The notes under the pieces: model-generated
What the model was told of the DNA's origin: nothing
What the model saw: the letters and a program-made list of their open reading frames with translations, nothing else
Databases searched by the model: none
Shown here: positions 11,071 through 23,808 of the stretch, in pieces
Numbering within the stretch: position 1 is the first letter of the stretch
How the letters are laid out: each line of letters begins with the position of its first letter
Source: Phenylobacterium sp.
GTDB taxonomy: Bacteria; Pseudomonadota; Alphaproteobacteria; Caulobacterales; Caulobacteraceae
Reading direction: 5' to 3'
DNA length: 64,000 bases
Assembly (NCBI RefSeq): GCF_004799515.1
Contig: NZ_SSMX01000036.1
Span: 87,909-151,908 of the forward strand
Translations under genes and position numbers: made by a program

Positions 11071-11583
11071 TTGTTGAAGACGATTGTCGCGGCGCTTGCG
11101 GGCGCTTCTCTTTTGACCGCCGCCCTCCCGGCGGCCGCGGAGTCATCGCATCACGGCGGCTTCGGCGGCCGGAGCAGCGCGGCGGGCGCGCCCGGTTTCG
11201 GCGGCGGCCGTGGCGGCTTTGGCCACTATGGCTACGGGTTCCGGGGCGGCGGCCGTTTCTGCTGCTACGGCGGGCCGTTCTTCGGCTTTGGCCTCGGGCT
11301 GGGGTTGGGCTTTGCCGCCTACGACCCCTGGTGGTTCGATAGCCCCTACTATGGCTACTACGGCTATGGCGCTTACGGGCCCTATCCGCCCTACGGGGCC
11401 TATCCGCCTCCGCCGCCCGGCGGCTACTACCCGCCGCCCTATGGCGCGGCTCCGCCTCAGGGCGCGCCGCCGGTGGCGGGCCCGCAGAACGCGCCCAGCG
11501 CCTCGGCGCCGGCGGCCTGCGGCTCCTGGTCCTGGGACGCCGGCAAACAGGCTTACAACTGGGTGCCCTGCGGCGGGGCCTAG
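11071..11583 (+). CDS. exported Gly/Tyr/Pro-rich low-complexity protein
   Basis: Signal peptide LKTIVAALAGASLLTAALPAAAES, then G/Y/P repeats and C-terminal CGSWSWDAGKQAYNWVPC; TTG start inferred (track start 11038). Confidence 0.7.
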   Translation: MLKTIVAALAGASLLTAALPAAAESSHHGGFGGRSSAAGAPGFGGGRGGFGHYGYGFRGGGRFCCYGGPFFGFGLGLGLGFAAYDPWWFDSPYYGYYGYGAYGPYPPYGAYPPPPPGGYYPPPYGAAPPQGAPPVAGPQNAPSASAPAACGSWSWDAGKQAYNWVPCGGA

Positions 11584-11610
11584 GGCCGCCGCCAAGCCGA
11601 TGGGATAAGG

Positions 11611-11630
11611 CCCGCGGCTAGCGCCGCGGG
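11611..11630. terminator. perfect 8-bp stem hairpin between convergent genes, candidate bidirectional terminator
   Basis: CCCGCGGC-TAGC-GCCGCGGG between the 11583(+) and 11618(-) gene ends; no strong T tract. Confidence 0.45.
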
Positions 11631-12007
11631 TCGTCGCCCTCCGAGGGCAGGGTCTCGCGATCGAACACCTTCTGCTGTTCCGGGGTGAGCAGGGCGTAGA
11701 AGGCCTTCACGGCCTCGCCCTGTTTGCGGAACGCCAGGTCGTCCTGCGCCATGGTCGCCTCGATCAGCGCGATGCGGCGCGGGGTCGGCACCATGGGCAG
11801 CAATTCCTCGGTCGCCCTGTGGCGCGCCTCGGTCTGCGGATCGGGAGCGATGGCGTTGGTGTAGTCGCGCCAGGCCGGCTCCTGGGTCTCGGTCAGATGC
11901 AGCTCATCGTGCAGCCGGATCAGATCGGCGTTCACCGCCTGTGCGGCCCGCGCCGCGCTGGCCGACATCGCCATGACTAGACAAAATCCAAGCATAATCC
12001 GACGCAT
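11618..12007 (-). CDS. Spy/CpxP-like LTXXQ-type periplasmic protein
   Basis: Signal peptide; LHLTETQEPAWRDY and LTPEQQKVFD motifs. Confidence 0.75.
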   Translation of the reverse strand: MRRIMLGFCLVMAMSASAARAAQAVNADLIRLHDELHLTETQEPAWRDYTNAIAPDPQTEARHRATEELLPMVPTPRRIALIEATMAQDDLAFRKQGEAVKAFYALLTPEQQKVFDRETLPSEGDDPRR

Positions 12008-12071
12008 CTCGTAAAACCTTCACGTAAATCCCCCAAGCCGCACAATATTACATGGGGCCGCGCATCTGGGA

Positions 12072-14648
12072 ATGCATCGCCGCCTCCACGCTCCGGGACC
12101 TGACGCCGCGGCCACGGAACCCAAGGTCCATTTCAGGCATTGCGTCTCAACGGCTTTCTGCGTGGCCGGCGGGCTGGATTGGGGGGATTCCTTGAGGGCG
12201 GGCGACGCATCTGGTCCGGACATCCCGCCAGGATTCCTGCGGAGCGGCGGCGAGATGGGCGCGCGCATCGCGGCCTATGACTGGTCCGGCTCCCTGGGCG
12301 CGATCGAGACCTGGCCCGGCAGCCTGAGGACCACCGTCGGCCTCCTGCTGCATTCGAGCGTCCCGATCGTTCTCCTGTGGGGCGAAGACGGGGTCATGAT
12401 CTACAACGACGCCTACTCGGTGTTCGCCGGCGGCCGGCACCCGGAACTCCTGGGCAGCAAGGTGCGCGAGGGCTGGCCGGAAGTAGCTGCGTTCAACGAC
12501 AACGTCATGCGGGTCGGCCTGGCCGGCGGGACCCTGGCCTACAAGGACCAGGTGCTGGTCCTCAACCGCACCGGCAAGGCCGAGCAGGCCTGGATGAACT
12601 TGGACTACTCGCCGGTCATCGACGAGACCGGCGCGCCAGGCGGAGTGATCGCCATCGTCGTCGAGACGACGGAGCGGGTGCCGGCCGAGCGCCGCCAGCT
12701 CGAGGCCACCGAGCGGCAGCGCCAACAGTTCGAACAGGCGCCCGGCTTCATCATCGTGATGGAGGGCCCCGAGCATGTGGTCGCCTTCGTCAACAACGCC
12801 CACCGCCGGGTGTTCGCCAGCGACGGCTGGGAGGGCATGACCATCCGGGAAGCCTTCCCCAGCATCGCGGACCAGGGCTTCTACGAGATCCTCGACCAGG
12901 TCTATGCGACGGGGGAAGCCGTCGAGTTCGAGGCGGCGGAGGTCCGCTACCGCCGCGTCCGCGATGGGCCGGAAGAGACGCGTCACCTGACCTTCGTCTA
13001 TGCCCCGATCCTCGACGTGACCGGCGTGGTCTCTGGCGTGTTCTGCGAGGGCTTCGACGTCACCGAGGCGCACAAGGCCAACGTGGCCTTGCGGGAGCTG
13101 AACACCGACCTTGAACGCAAGGTCGTCGAGAGGACCCAGGCCCGCGCCCTGACCTGGCAGGTGAGCCCCGACCTGATGGGCGCGCTGAACTCGCAAGGCT
13201 ATTTCGAGACCTCCAACCCCGCCTGGCAGACCATCCTCGGATGGAGCGAGGCTGAGGTGGCCAGCACGTCGATCTTCGAACTGCTGCACCCCGACGACCT
13301 GGAGCGCACCCGCGAGGGGTTCGCGCTGACCCAGATCGGCCAGCCGGCGATCCGCTTCCCGAACCGCTACCGCTGCAAGGACGGAAGCTACCGCTGGATC
13401 TCCTGGGTGGGCGTGCCGGAAGAGGGGATGGTCTACTGCACCGGCCGCGACATCACCGAGGAGAAGGCGGCGGAGGTTGAACTGGCCGCCGCCCAGGAAG
13501 CGTTGCGCCAGGCGCAGAAGATGGAGGCGGTGGGCCAGCTCACCGGCGGCCTGGCGCACGACTTCAACAACCTCCTGGCCGGCATCAGCGGCAGCCTGGA
13601 GATGCTGGAGAAGCGCATCGGCGAGGGGCGGCTGAGCGGCGCCGAACGCTACATCACCGCCGCGCAGTCGGGCGCGCGCCGGGCCGCGGCCCTGACCCAG
13701 CGCCTGCTGGCCTTCGCGCGCCGCCAGACGCTCGATCCCAAGCCCACCGACATCAACCGGCTGATCGGCGGCATGGAGGACCTGATCCGCCGCACCGTCG
13801 GCCCCACGGTGGAGCTGGAGGTGGTGGGCGCGGGCGGCCTCTGGATGACCCGGGTCGACGCCTCGCAGCTGGAAAGCTCGCTCTTGAACCTCTGCCTGAA
13901 CGGCCGCGACGCCATGGCCCCGGACGGCGGCCGGCTGACCATCGAGACCGCCAACAAGTGGCTGGACGAGCGCGCCGCCCGCGAGCGCGAATTGCCGCCC
14001 GGCCAGTACGTGTCGCTCTGCGTCACCGACACCGGCACGGGCATGGACGCCGAGACCATGGCGCGGGCCTTCGATCCCTTCTTCACCACCAAGCCGCTGG
14101 GGCAGGGCACGGGGCTTGGCCTCTCCATGACCTACGGCTTCGTGCGCCAGTCGGGCGGCCAGGTGCGGATCTATTCGGAGATCGGCAAGGGCACGACCAT
14201 GTGCCTCTACCTGCCGCGCTATGCCGGCGCGATGGACGAGGCTGACGAGAGCGAGCCCGCGGCCGCCGTGGATCGGGGCGACGGCGAGACCGTGCTGGTG
14301 ATCGACGACGAGCCCACGGTGCGGATGCTGATCGTCGAGGTGCTGGAAGAGAACGGCTATTCGGCCATCGAGGCGGCGGACGGGCCCTCGGGCCTGCGCG
14401 TCCTGCAGTCCGATGCGCGTATCGACCTCCTGATCAGCGATGTCGGCCTGCCCGGCGGCCTCAACGGCCGCCAGATCGCCGACGCGGCCCGCCAGACCCG
14501 GCCGAACCTCAAGGTGCTGTTCATCACCGGCTATGCGGAGAACGCCGCGGTCGGCAACGGCCACCTCGACGCCGGCATGGAGATCGTCACCAAGCCCTTC
14601 GCCATCGCCACCCTGGGCGCGAAGATCCGTGAACTGATCGACCGGTGA
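12072..14648 (+). CDS. PAS-containing hybrid sensor histidine kinase with C-terminal receiver domain
   Basis: PAS segments, H-box QLTGGLAHDFNNLLAGI, HATPase DTGTGMDAETMARAFDPFFTTK/GTGLGLSM, REC VLVIDDEP...LLISDVGLPGG. True start may be 12255. Confidence 0.9.
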   Translation: MHRRLHAPGPDAAATEPKVHFRHCVSTAFCVAGGLDWGDSLRAGDASGPDIPPGFLRSGGEMGARIAAYDWSGSLGAIETWPGSLRTTVGLLLHSSVPIVLLWGEDGVMIYNDAYSVFAGGRHPELLGSKVREGWPEVAAFNDNVMRVGLAGGTLAYKDQVLVLNRTGKAEQAWMNLDYSPVIDETGAPGGVIAIVVETTERVPAERRQLEATERQRQQFEQAPGFIIVMEGPEHVVAFVNNAHRRVFASDGWEGMTIREAFPSIADQGFYEILDQVYATGEAVEFEAAEVRYRRVRDGPEETRHLTFVYAPILDVTGVVSGVFCEGFDVTEAHKANVALRELNTDLERKVVERTQARALTWQVSPDLMGALNSQGYFETSNPAWQTILGWSEAEVASTSIFELLHPDDLERTREGFALTQIGQPAIRFPNRYRCKDGSYRWISWVGVPEEGMVYCTGRDITEEKAAEVELAAAQEALRQAQKMEAVGQLTGGLAHDFNNLLAGISGSLEMLEKRIGEGRLSGAERYITAAQSGARRAAALTQRLLAFARRQTLDPKPTDINRLIGGMEDLIRRTVGPTVELEVVGAGGLWMTRVDASQLESSLLNLCLNGRDAMAPDGGRLTIETANKWLDERAARERELPPGQYVSLCVTDTGTGMDAETMARAFDPFFTTKPLGQGTGLGLSMTYGFVRQSGGQVRIYSEIGKGTTMCLYLPRYAGAMDEADESEPAAAVDRGDGETVLVIDDEPTVRMLIVEVLEENGYSAIEAADGPSGLRVLQSDARIDLLISDVGLPGGLNGRQIADAARQTRPNLKVLFITGYAENAAVGNGHLDAGMEIVTKPFAIATLGAKIRELIDR

Positions 14649-14677
14649 GGGACGGCGGCCTCGCGCGCGACGCGGGC

Positions 14678-14719
14678 TTGACGACCAGAACAAAAGGAGA
14701 ATAAGAACGAACCCGGAAC
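14678..14719 (+). promoter_or_regulatory. candidate SOS promoter: TTGACG (-35 like) with LexA operator GAAC-N7-GAAC at 14705-14719
   Basis: TTGACG 14678-14683; GAACgaacccgGAAC 14705-14719 matches the alphaproteobacterial LexA box; degenerate GAAC-N7-GAAT at 14688-14702. Confidence 0.75.
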
Positions 14720-14763
14720 GTGATCGCGGCTGTCCACAGCCGGCCCACAGGAGGATGCGACCG

Positions 14764-14853
14764 ATGGTTCGTCTGGCCCGAGAATCACTGGCCTTTGTGT
14801 CGGTGGCGAGTTTTGTCTGGATGATGTGCTCGGTGGCGGCGCACATGGGCTGA
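14764..14853 (+). CDS. 29-aa single-TM peptide, SidA-like SOS division inhibitor candidate
   Basis: [35 protein letters not shown] at 14749-14754 (9 nt from ATG); LexA box upstream; stop 5 nt before likely dnaE ATG. Too short for the ORF track. Confidence 0.78.
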   Translation: MVRLARESLAFVSVASFVWMMCSVAAHMG

Positions 14854-14858
14854 CCGCC

Positions 14859-18356
<3,498 letters not shown>

Positions 18357-18363
18357 CCCTCCG

Positions 18364-18490
18364 CCGCTCATCCCGGCGAAGGCCGGGATTCAGGTCTAGA
18401 ATCTCAGCGAGCAATTGGACGGACTCTGGGTTCATGGAGCCCACATCTGAGCCATTCCATCTGGGTCCCGGCCTTCGCCGGGACGAGCGG
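18364..18490. repeat. intergenic inverted repeat with 30-nt arms (18364-18393 and 18461-18490)
   Basis: Arm 1 ccgctcatcccggcgaaggccgggattcag; reverse complement of arm 2 ccgctcgtcccggcgaaggccgggacccag; 27/30 identical by eye; each arm contains cccggcgaaggccggg. Confidence 0.85.
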
Positions 18491-18626
18491 GAGTGAGAAC
18501 CTCGCCCGGCCGCCGCGCGCAAGCGGTTGATTTTTCCGGCTCATGCGCCTATTTGCGCACCTCCAAATCCACACGCAGGTGTTTGGCGACGCGGCGGGGA
18601 GACATCCCGCCCGCTTCCATTCCGGT

Positions 18627-18652
18627 CCCTCCAACGGCTTTTCCGCGGAGGG
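18627..18652 (+). promoter_or_regulatory. hairpin in the rpsB 5' leader
   Basis: CCCTCC aa CGG CTTTT CCG c GGAGGG, about 40 nt upstream of the rpsB ATG. Confidence 0.4.
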
Positions 18653-18692
18653 CTTGCCTGCGGCGGTCAACCGGAAGAAGGACTAGATACCT

Positions 18693-19673
18693 ATGGCGTT
18701 GCCCGAATTCTCCATGCGTCAGCTCCTGGAAGCCGGCGCCCACTTCGGCCACCAGACCCACCGCTGGAACCCGAAGATGGAGCGCTACATCTTTGGCAGC
18801 CGCTCCAACATCCATATCATCGACCTGTCGCAGACCATGCCGCTGCTGCACCAGGCCCTGGTGAAGGTGCGCGAGGTTGCCGCGGGCGGCGGCCGCATCC
18901 TGTTCGTCGGCACCAAGCGCCAGGCGTCCGAGCCGATCGCCACCGCCGCGCGCCGCTGCGCCCAGTACTATGTGAACCACCGCTGGCTGGGCGGCACGCT
19001 CACCAACTGGCGCACCGTCTCGGGCTCCATCGCGCGCCTGCGCGAACTGGAAGGCGTGCTGGAAGGCGAGAGCGGCCGCACCAAGAAGGAACTGCTGCAA
19101 CTCACCCGCGAGCGCGACAAGCTGGAACTGTCCCTGGGCGGCATCAAGGACATGGGCGGCATCCCCGACCTGATGTTCGTGATCGACACCAACAAGGAAG
19201 CGATCGCGATCCAGGAAGCCCGCAAGCTGAACATCCCGGTGATCGCCATCCTGGACACCAACTGCAACCCGGACGGCATCACCTTCCCGATCCCCGGCAA
19301 CGACGACGCCGCGCGCGCCATCCAGCTCTATTGCGACCTGATGGCCGATTCGATCCTGGACGGCCTGGCCGCCGGCCAATCGGCCGCGGGCGTCGACCTG
19401 GGCGCCTCGGAGCAGCCGATGGAGCCGGCGCTGGCCCGCGCCGACGCCGCGCCGCGCAAGCCGAAGGCCGAAGCCGCCCCGGTGGCCGAGGCTCCGGCCG
19501 TCGAAGCCGCTCCGGCGGCTGAGGCGCCTGCCGCCGAAGCGCCCGCCGCTGCTGAGGCTCCGGCCGAAGCCGCCGCCGACGCCGCGCCGGAAACGGCCGC
19601 CGAGGCTCCCGCTGCGGCGGAAGGCGAGGCCGAGGCCACGGCCGAGGTCACGAGCGAAGAACAGGCCGGCTAA
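18693..19673 (+). CDS. rpsB: 30S ribosomal protein S2 with long Ala/Glu/Pro-rich C-terminal tail
   Basis: [46 protein letters not shown]; then about 80 residues of low complexity. Confidence 0.97.
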   Translation: MALPEFSMRQLLEAGAHFGHQTHRWNPKMERYIFGSRSNIHIIDLSQTMPLLHQALVKVREVAAGGGRILFVGTKRQASEPIATAARRCAQYYVNHRWLGGTLTNWRTVSGSIARLRELEGVLEGESGRTKKELLQLTRERDKLELSLGGIKDMGGIPDLMFVIDTNKEAIAIQEARKLNIPVIAILDTNCNPDGITFPIPGNDDAARAIQLYCDLMADSILDGLAAGQSAAGVDLGASEQPMEPALARADAAPRKPKAEAAPVAEAPAVEAAPAAEAPAAEAPAAAEAPAEAAADAAPETAAEAPAAAEGEAEATAEVTSEEQAG

Positions 19674-19775
19674 GGGACGCGAACAAAGCGTCTCATTGGC
19701 CGACTAAAACCCGTACTGGGGGCGCAGTCCGCAAGGGCTGCGTCCGACATCCATAGTTACAAGAAGGAGCTGACC

Positions 19776-20717
19776 ATGGCGGAGATCACCGCTGCGCTGG
19801 TCAAGGACCTGCGCGAACGAACCGGCGCCGGCATGATGGATTGCAAGGCGGCGCTGACCGAGAACGGCGGCGACGTGGACGCCTCCATCGACTGGCTGCG
19901 CGCCAAGGGCCTGTCCAAGGCCGCCAAGAAGGCCGACCGCGCCGCGGCCGAAGGCCTGGTGGCCGGCCGCATCAGCGACGACGGCAAGACCGGCGTGCTG
20001 GTCGAGCTGAACGCCGAGACCGACTTCGTCGCCAAGAACGACACCTTCCAGGCCGCCGCGCGTGACATCGCCGGCGTGGCCCTGGGTGTGGACGGCGGCG
20101 TGGACGCCATCTCCGCGGCCAAGACCGCCAAGGGCGAGACCGTGGCCGACGTGGTCACCAACATGATCGCCACCATCGGCGAGAACATGCGTCTGCGCCG
20201 ATCGGCCAAGCTGACGGTGAGCCAAGGCGCTGTCTCCCTCTACCTGCACAACGCGCAGGGCGAGGGCGTCGGCAAGCTGGGCGTGCTCGTGGCGCTGGAA
20301 GGCACCGGCGACCAGGCCGTGCTGAAGGAGGTCGGCCGGAAGATCGCCCTGCATGTGGCCGGCACGCCGACCCCGCCGCTGGCGCTGACCGAGGCCGACC
20401 TGGATCCCGCGGCGGTCGAGAAGGAAAAGAAGTTCCTGACCGACCAGGCCATGGAATCCGGCAAGCCGCGCGAGATCGCCGAGAAGATGATCGTGGGCCG
20501 CATCCGCAAGTGGCAGGAGGAGGTCGTCCTCCTGAAGCAGCCCTTCGTCATGAACCCGGACCAGACCATCGAGCAGCTGGTCGAGGACACCGCCAAGCAG
20601 GTGGGCTCGCCCGTCGTGCTGAAGGGCTTCGTCCGCTTCCAGCTGGGCGAGGGCGTGGAGAAGACCGAAGGCCCGGACTTCGCCGCCGAAGTGGCCTCCA
20701 TGACCGGCGGACGCTAA
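19776..20717 (+). CDS. tsf: elongation factor Ts
   Basis: [34 protein letters not shown]. Confidence 0.97.
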   Translation: MAEITAALVKDLRERTGAGMMDCKAALTENGGDVDASIDWLRAKGLSKAAKKADRAAAEGLVAGRISDDGKTGVLVELNAETDFVAKNDTFQAAARDIAGVALGVDGGVDAISAAKTAKGETVADVVTNMIATIGENMRLRRSAKLTVSQGAVSLYLHNAQGEGVGKLGVLVALEGTGDQAVLKEVGRKIALHVAGTPTPPLALTEADLDPAAVEKEKKFLTDQAMESGKPREIAEKMIVGRIRKWQEEVVLLKQPFVMNPDQTIEQLVEDTAKQVGSPVVLKGFVRFQLGEGVEKTEGPDFAAEVASMTGGR

Positions 20718-20817
20718 ACTTCCACGCGACTCTAGCTTTTGGGGGCGCGGTGCGTTCGACGCGCGCCGCGCCCTCAGTGTAAGTTGCATCGGCGACTTCA
20801 ATTTCCAGGGATTCCCC

Positions 20818-21537
20818 ATGCCGGATGGCCAGCCGCGCTACAAACGCATCCTTCTGAAGCTTTCGGGAGAAGCGGGTGTCGGCGGCGACGGGTTCGGCAT
20901 CGATCCCAAGACCATCCAGGCGGTCTGCGAGGACATCGCCCAGGTGGTGCACGCCGGCGTCCAGGTCTGCCTGGTGGTGGGTGGCGGCAACATCTTCCGC
21001 GGGGCCGCTTTGGCCGAGAGCGGCATGGAGCGGGCCAGCGCCGACTATGTGGGCATGCTGGCGACCGTCATGAACGCGCTCGCCCTGCAGGCCAGCCTTG
21101 AGAAGATCGGCGTCTACACCCGCGTCCAGTCGGCCATCCCGATGGACTCGGTCTGCGAGCCCTACATTCGCCGCCGCGCCCTGCGGCACCTGGAGAAGGG
21201 GCGGGTGGTGATCTTCGCCGCCGGCCTGGGCGCGCCCTACTTCACCACCGATACGCCCGCGGCCCTGCGCGCCACCGAGATGGGCTGCGACGCCCTCCTG
21301 AAGGGCACCAGCGTCGACGGCGTCTACACCGCCGACCCCAAGAAGGACTCGACCGCCCAGCGCTATGAGACCCTCTCCTACCAGGACGTGCTGGCCAAGG
21401 ACCTGCGGGTCATGGACGCCTCAGCGGTGAGTCTGATGCGCGACAATCACATCCCGATCGTGGTGTTTTCGATCCGCGAGCGGGGCAATCTGCTGCGGGT
21501 GGTGAAGGGCGAGGGTGTCTTCACAACGATCGCCTAG
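20818..21537 (+). CDS. pyrH: UMP kinase
   Basis: [35 protein letters not shown]. Confidence 0.96.
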   Translation: MPDGQPRYKRILLKLSGEAGVGGDGFGIDPKTIQAVCEDIAQVVHAGVQVCLVVGGGNIFRGAALAESGMERASADYVGMLATVMNALALQASLEKIGVYTRVQSAIPMDSVCEPYIRRRALRHLEKGRVVIFAAGLGAPYFTTDTPAALRATEMGCDALLKGTSVDGVYTADPKKDSTAQRYETLSYQDVLAKDLRVMDASAVSLMRDNHIPIVVFSIRERGNLLRVVKGEGVFTTIA

Positions 21538-21568
21538 CGCCCGCCGGCCGCGACGAGGAGGAAACGAC

Positions 21569-22135
21569 ATGGCGACTGTGGAAAAGCCGGTGCTGGCCAA
21601 GTACCGCGACCGAATGGACAAGGCGGTCGCCGCCTTGAAGGAGGAATTCGGCAGCCTGCGCACGGGCCGCGCCTCGGCCAGCCTGCTCGACCAGGTGTCG
21701 GTGGACGCCTATGGCTCCACCATGCCGATCACCCAGGTGGGCGCGATCTCGGTGCCCGAGCCCCGGATGATCACCGTCAACGTCTGGGACAAGGCCCTGG
21801 TGATCGCCGTGGAGAAGGCGATCCGCTCGGCCGGCCTGGGCCTCAATCCGGTGACCGACGGCCAGAACCTGCGCATCCCGATCCCGCCGCTCACCGAAGA
21901 GCGCCGCAAGGACCTGGTGAAGATCGCCGGCAAGTACGCCGAGCAGCAGCGCATCGCCGTGCGCAACATCCGCCGTGACGCCAACGAAGACCTGCGCGCC
22001 GCCGAGAAGGCCAACGTCATCAGCCAGGACGAGGAGAAGCGCATGGAGACCGAGGTCCAGAAGCTGACCGATGAGGCAATCAAGCGCGTGGACGAAGCCT
22101 TGAAAATCAAAGAACAAGAGATCATGCACGTTTAG
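21569..22135 (+). CDS. frr: ribosome recycling factor
   Basis: [21 protein letters not shown]...; true start ATG 21569 after gaggagg. Confidence 0.97.
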   Translation: MATVEKPVLAKYRDRMDKAVAALKEEFGSLRTGRASASLLDQVSVDAYGSTMPITQVGAISVPEPRMITVNVWDKALVIAVEKAIRSAGLGLNPVTDGQNLRIPIPPLTEERRKDLVKIAGKYAEQQRIAVRNIRRDANEDLRAAEKANVISQDEEKRMETEVQKLTDEAIKRVDEALKIKEQEIMHV

Positions 22136-22148
22136 CCCGGGGGTCGGG

Positions 22149-22964
22149 TTGAACGGGCGCCTGGACGCCGCAAGGACGCATATCCCTTTCATGGCCGCTG
22201 CAGAGACCACGTCAGCGACGTCGGCGCCTGATCCGGACGGACAGGCCGGACTGCACGTGGCCATCGTCATGGACGGCAACGGCCGCTGGGCCAAGCGCCG
22301 GGGCCTGCCGCGCACCGTGGGCCACCAGGCCGGCGCCGAGGCGCTGAAGCGGATCGTGCAGGCCGCGCCGGACCTCGGCATCCGTTGGCTGACGGTGTTC
22401 GGCTTCTCGACCGAGAACTGGAGCCGGCCGGTGGCCGAAGTGGCCGAGCTGATGGCCCTGCCGCAGCGTTATTTCCGCAGCGACCTGCCGAGGCTGGAGC
22501 GCGAAGGCGTCCGCGTGCGGGTGATCGGCCGCGAGGGTGGGCTGTCGCGCGACCTCCTGGCCATGTGCCGCGAAGCCGAGGCGCGCACGGCGCACAACAA
22601 GTCCCTGTTCCTGACCATCGCCTTCAACTACGGCGGACAGGCCGATATCGCCGACGCCGCGCGCCGCTTCGCCGAAGAGGTCGCCGCCGGCCGCGCCAAG
22701 CCGTCGGACCTTGACGAGGCGGCCTTCGCCGGGCGGCTCTCCACCGCCGGTCTGCCGCCGCCGGACCTGATCGTGCGGCCCTCCGGCGAGCAGCGGCTGT
22801 CGAATTTCGTGCTCTGGGAGGCGGCTTACGCCGAGTTCGTCTTCCAGGACGTGCTGTGGCCGGACTATGCGCCGGAACACCTGAAGGCCGCCATCGCCGA
22901 GTATCACACGCGGGATCGCCGGTATGGCGCTGTCATCGCCGATGATGTCCTTGCCGCAGGCTAG
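22149..22964 (+). CDS. uppS: isoprenyl (undecaprenyl) diphosphate synthase
   Basis: VAIVMDGNGRWAKRRGLPR; FGFSTENWSRP; SGEQRLSNFVLWEAAYAEF. Confidence 0.95.
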   Translation: MNGRLDAARTHIPFMAAAETTSATSAPDPDGQAGLHVAIVMDGNGRWAKRRGLPRTVGHQAGAEALKRIVQAAPDLGIRWLTVFGFSTENWSRPVAEVAELMALPQRYFRSDLPRLEREGVRVRVIGREGGLSRDLLAMCREAEARTAHNKSLFLTIAFNYGGQADIADAARRFAEEVAAGRAKPSDLDEAAFAGRLSTAGLPPPDLIVRPSGEQRLSNFVLWEAAYAEFVFQDVLWPDYAPEHLKAAIAEYHTRDRRYGAVIADDVLAAG

Positions 22965-23808
22965 GCGCTTCGACTGGTCGAACCTGGGCCTGCGCGTCGC
23001 CTCTGGCTTCGTCCTGGTCCCGACGGCGCTCTACGCCACCCTGGGCCAGCACCAGCATTGGGCGCCGGCCCTGCAGGGCCGCCAGGAGGCCTTGCCCTAT
23101 CTGCTGCTGATCTCGGTGGGCGTGGCGCTCCTGGCCATCGAATGGGGCGGGATGAGCGCGCCCTACGCGCCGATCCGGGTCTCGGCCGCGGTCACCGCCG
23201 CGGTCCTGGCCGCCGTCTTCCTCGGCTACCGGGACCACTTCCTGCTGGCCTGGCTGGCGATCCCGGTGGGCGCGCTGGCCGCGGCCCTGGTGGCGCGCGG
23301 CGTGGCGGAGCGGCCGGCCGATGCGGCCTTCGGGGTGTTCTATGTGGCGCCGGCGGCGCTCTGCCTGGTGTGGCTGAGAGCCACCAACCAGGGCGTCTGG
23401 TGGACGCTGATGCTGTTTGCCTGCACCTGGGGCGCCGACATCGGAGCCTTCGCGGTGGGCAGCGCGCTGAAGGGACCGAAGCTGTGGCCGCGTTTTTCGC
23501 CCAACAAGACCTGGTCGGGGTTCATCGGCGGCCTTATCACCGCCATGGGCGCGGGCGCCCTGATGGCCTCCTTGCCCTATTTCCAGCTCAGCCTGTGGGC
23601 CGCGGCCTTCATCGGCCTGGCGGTGGGCCTGGCGACCATGGCGGGCGACCTTTGGGAATCGGCGCTGAAACGCCGGTTCGGGGTTAAGGATTCGGGGGAT
23701 ATCATACCGGGCCACGGCGGCCTTCTGGACCGGGTCGACGGACTGATGTTCGCCGTCGTGGCCATGGCCGCCGCGCGTCTCGCCAACCATCTGGGGTGGG
23801 GACATTGA
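22924..23808 (+). CDS. cdsA: phosphatidate cytidylyltransferase
   Basis: Multi-[14 protein letters not shown] and [27 protein letters not shown] signature; start may be 22942/22945. Confidence 0.94.
   Translation: MALSSPMMSLPQARRFDWSNLGLRVASGFVLVPTALYATLGQHQHWAPALQGRQEALPYLLLISVGVALLAIEWGGMSAPYAPIRVSAAVTAAVLAAVFLGYRDHFLLAWLAIPVGALAAALVARGVAERPADAAFGVFYVAPAALCLVWLRATNQGVWWTLMLFACTWGADIGAFAVGSALKGPKLWPRFSPNKTWSGFIGGLITAMGAGALMASLPYFQLSLWAAAFIGLAVGLATMAGDLWESALKRRFGVKDSGDIIPGHGGLLDRVDGLMFAVVAMAAARLANHLGWGH

Noticed and set aside
19420-19670. Repetitive Ala/Glu codons in rpsB and Ala-rich region at 41640-41900 as tandem repeat or CRISPR-like arrays
   Set aside because: Irregular codon-level low complexity inside reading frames; no constant repeat/spacer structure
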